A stretch of 6,167 nucleotides of DNA, taken from the NCBI GenBank assembly GCA_015232165.1, contig JADGAE010000119.1:1-6167 (forward strand), given 5' to 3'. The stretch comes from Nitrospirota bacterium. GTDB taxonomy: Bacteria > Nitrospirota > Thermodesulfovibrionia > Thermodesulfovibrionales > Magnetobacteriaceae. The notes under the pieces are model-generated. The model was not told the DNA's origin. It was given only the letters and a program-made list of their open reading frames with translations, and did no database searches. The translations under genes and the position numbers were made by a program. Every line of letters begins with the position of its first letter. Position 1 is the stretch's first letter. Below are positions 5,751 through 6,167 of the stretch, in pieces.

Positions 5751-6167
5751 CGTTTATTTCCTCCTTGATTTCTCTTAAAAGTCTGTGTTCTTCGGGGGTC
5801 AACATATCCATGTTGATAAGATATGGTTTGTGTTTAATGGTTTTTTTGATGGCCTGTTTTTTTCGCCAGCGGTTAATTTCCTTGTGATTACCGGATAATA
5901 GTACGGGTGGGACGCACCTGCCCTGAAACTCCTCCGGGCGCGTGTAGTGTGGACAATCGAGATAGCCCGCCGAGAAGGAGTCCTCCATCCCCGAACGACT
6001 ATCACCCAGCACCCCGGGTATAAGTCTCACGATGCCGTCTATTATAACCAGCGCCGGCAGCTCACCACCGGTCAGGACATAATCGCCGATGGATATCTCC
6101 TCGTTGACCAGCTCCAGTATTCTTTCGTCAATGCCCTCGTATCTGCCGCATATAAAGGTCAGCGGTG
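5737..6167 (-). CDS. trmD: tRNA (guanine-N1-)-methyltransferase TrmD, C-terminal part (5' end outside window)
   Basis: TrmD methylates N1 of G37 in tRNAs that read codons starting with C or G, using S-adenosylmethionine, and so prevents +1 frameshifting; it is a cytoplasmic homodimer. The frame is open to the window edge, giving 142 C-terminal residues of a protein usually 220-250 long, so roughly the first 90-100 are missing. Visible family motifs, in order, are [45 protein letters not shown] and PPVLLSGNH. The first three form the trefoil-knot SAM site. The conserved Arg of RLIPGVLG and the Asp of EDSF, 15 residues later, match the catalytic Arg/Asp pair known from Haemophilus TrmD. A GTG at 6030 lies inside the SAM-site region and is not the true start. 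The stop overlaps the L19 gene by 14 nt. Confidence 0.97.
   Translation of the reverse strand, partial: PLTFICGRYEGIDERILELVNEEISIGDYVLTGGELPALVIIDGIVRLIPGVLGDSRSGMEDSFSAGYLDCPHYTRPEEFQGRCVPPVLLSGNHKEINRWRKKQAIKKTIKHKPYLINMDMLTPEEHRLLREIKEEINDEPS
5760..5766 (-). promoter_or_regulatory. Shine-Dalgarno of rplS
   Basis: AAGGAGG lies 9 nt before the L19 ATG and inside the trmD coding region. It is a near-perfect anti-16S match, which lets rplS be translated far more than trmD from the same mRNA, as is known for this operon in other bacteria. Confidence 0.85.

Noticed and set aside
5737..6030. A separate 97-residue protein starting at the GTG at 6030
   Set aside because: The frame stays open upstream to the window edge and encodes TrmD motifs ([20 protein letters not shown]), so this is simply an internal codon of the truncated trmD.

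Overview
All convincing genes in this window lie on the minus strand, so transcription runs from high to low coordinates. Gene content is bacterial. The trmD-rplS-rnhB order is a widely conserved housekeeping arrangement, and the UbiA-family enzyme at the far end looks like the MqnP type used with futalosine-pathway menaquinone synthesis. Di-iron hemerythrins plus menaquinone suggest a Gram-negative anaerobe or microaerophile, for example from Nitrospirota, deltaproteobacterial lineages or anammox Planctomycetes. This placement is inference; nothing in the window fixes the phylum.

In order of transcription: (1) 6167-4777 is the tail of an RNA and ribosome operon. It holds the C-terminal 142 residues of TrmD, then ribosomal protein L19 and RNase HII, with overlapping ends. 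(2) 4776-4501 is non-coding, with two GC-rich hairpins, one of two copies of a 16-bp repeat, and a good promoter (TTCACA, 18 bp, TATAAT). (3) 4500-3039 holds a flavin reductase-like FMN protein followed by two bacteriohemerythrins that are 67% identical (90 of 135 residues by hand count) and each keep all seven di-iron ligands. The gap between the two hemerythrins contains a decayed copy of the 3' end of the flavin reductase gene, so the hemerythrin arose by a tandem duplication of about 560 bp that also carried part of the reductase gene. (4) 3038-2714 is non-coding, with a second good promoter (CTGACA, 16 bp, TATAAT) and a CCCGGG-based hairpin at its predicted start point. (5) 2713-117 holds a sensor-like protein with an N-terminal four-cysteine module and three GAF domains but no output domain. 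It is followed after only 5 nt by the UbiA-like prenyltransferase. (6) 116-1 is non-coding, with the second, inverted copy of the 16-bp repeat.

The likely working units are a housekeeping operon, an oxygen/redox operon (flavin reductase plus hemerythrins), and a sensor plus quinone-biosynthesis operon. Functional coupling within the second and third units is inferred from spacing and promoter placement. The main unusual observation is the duplication scar between the hemerythrin genes. I see no CRISPR array, tRNA, rRNA, transposase or phage gene.
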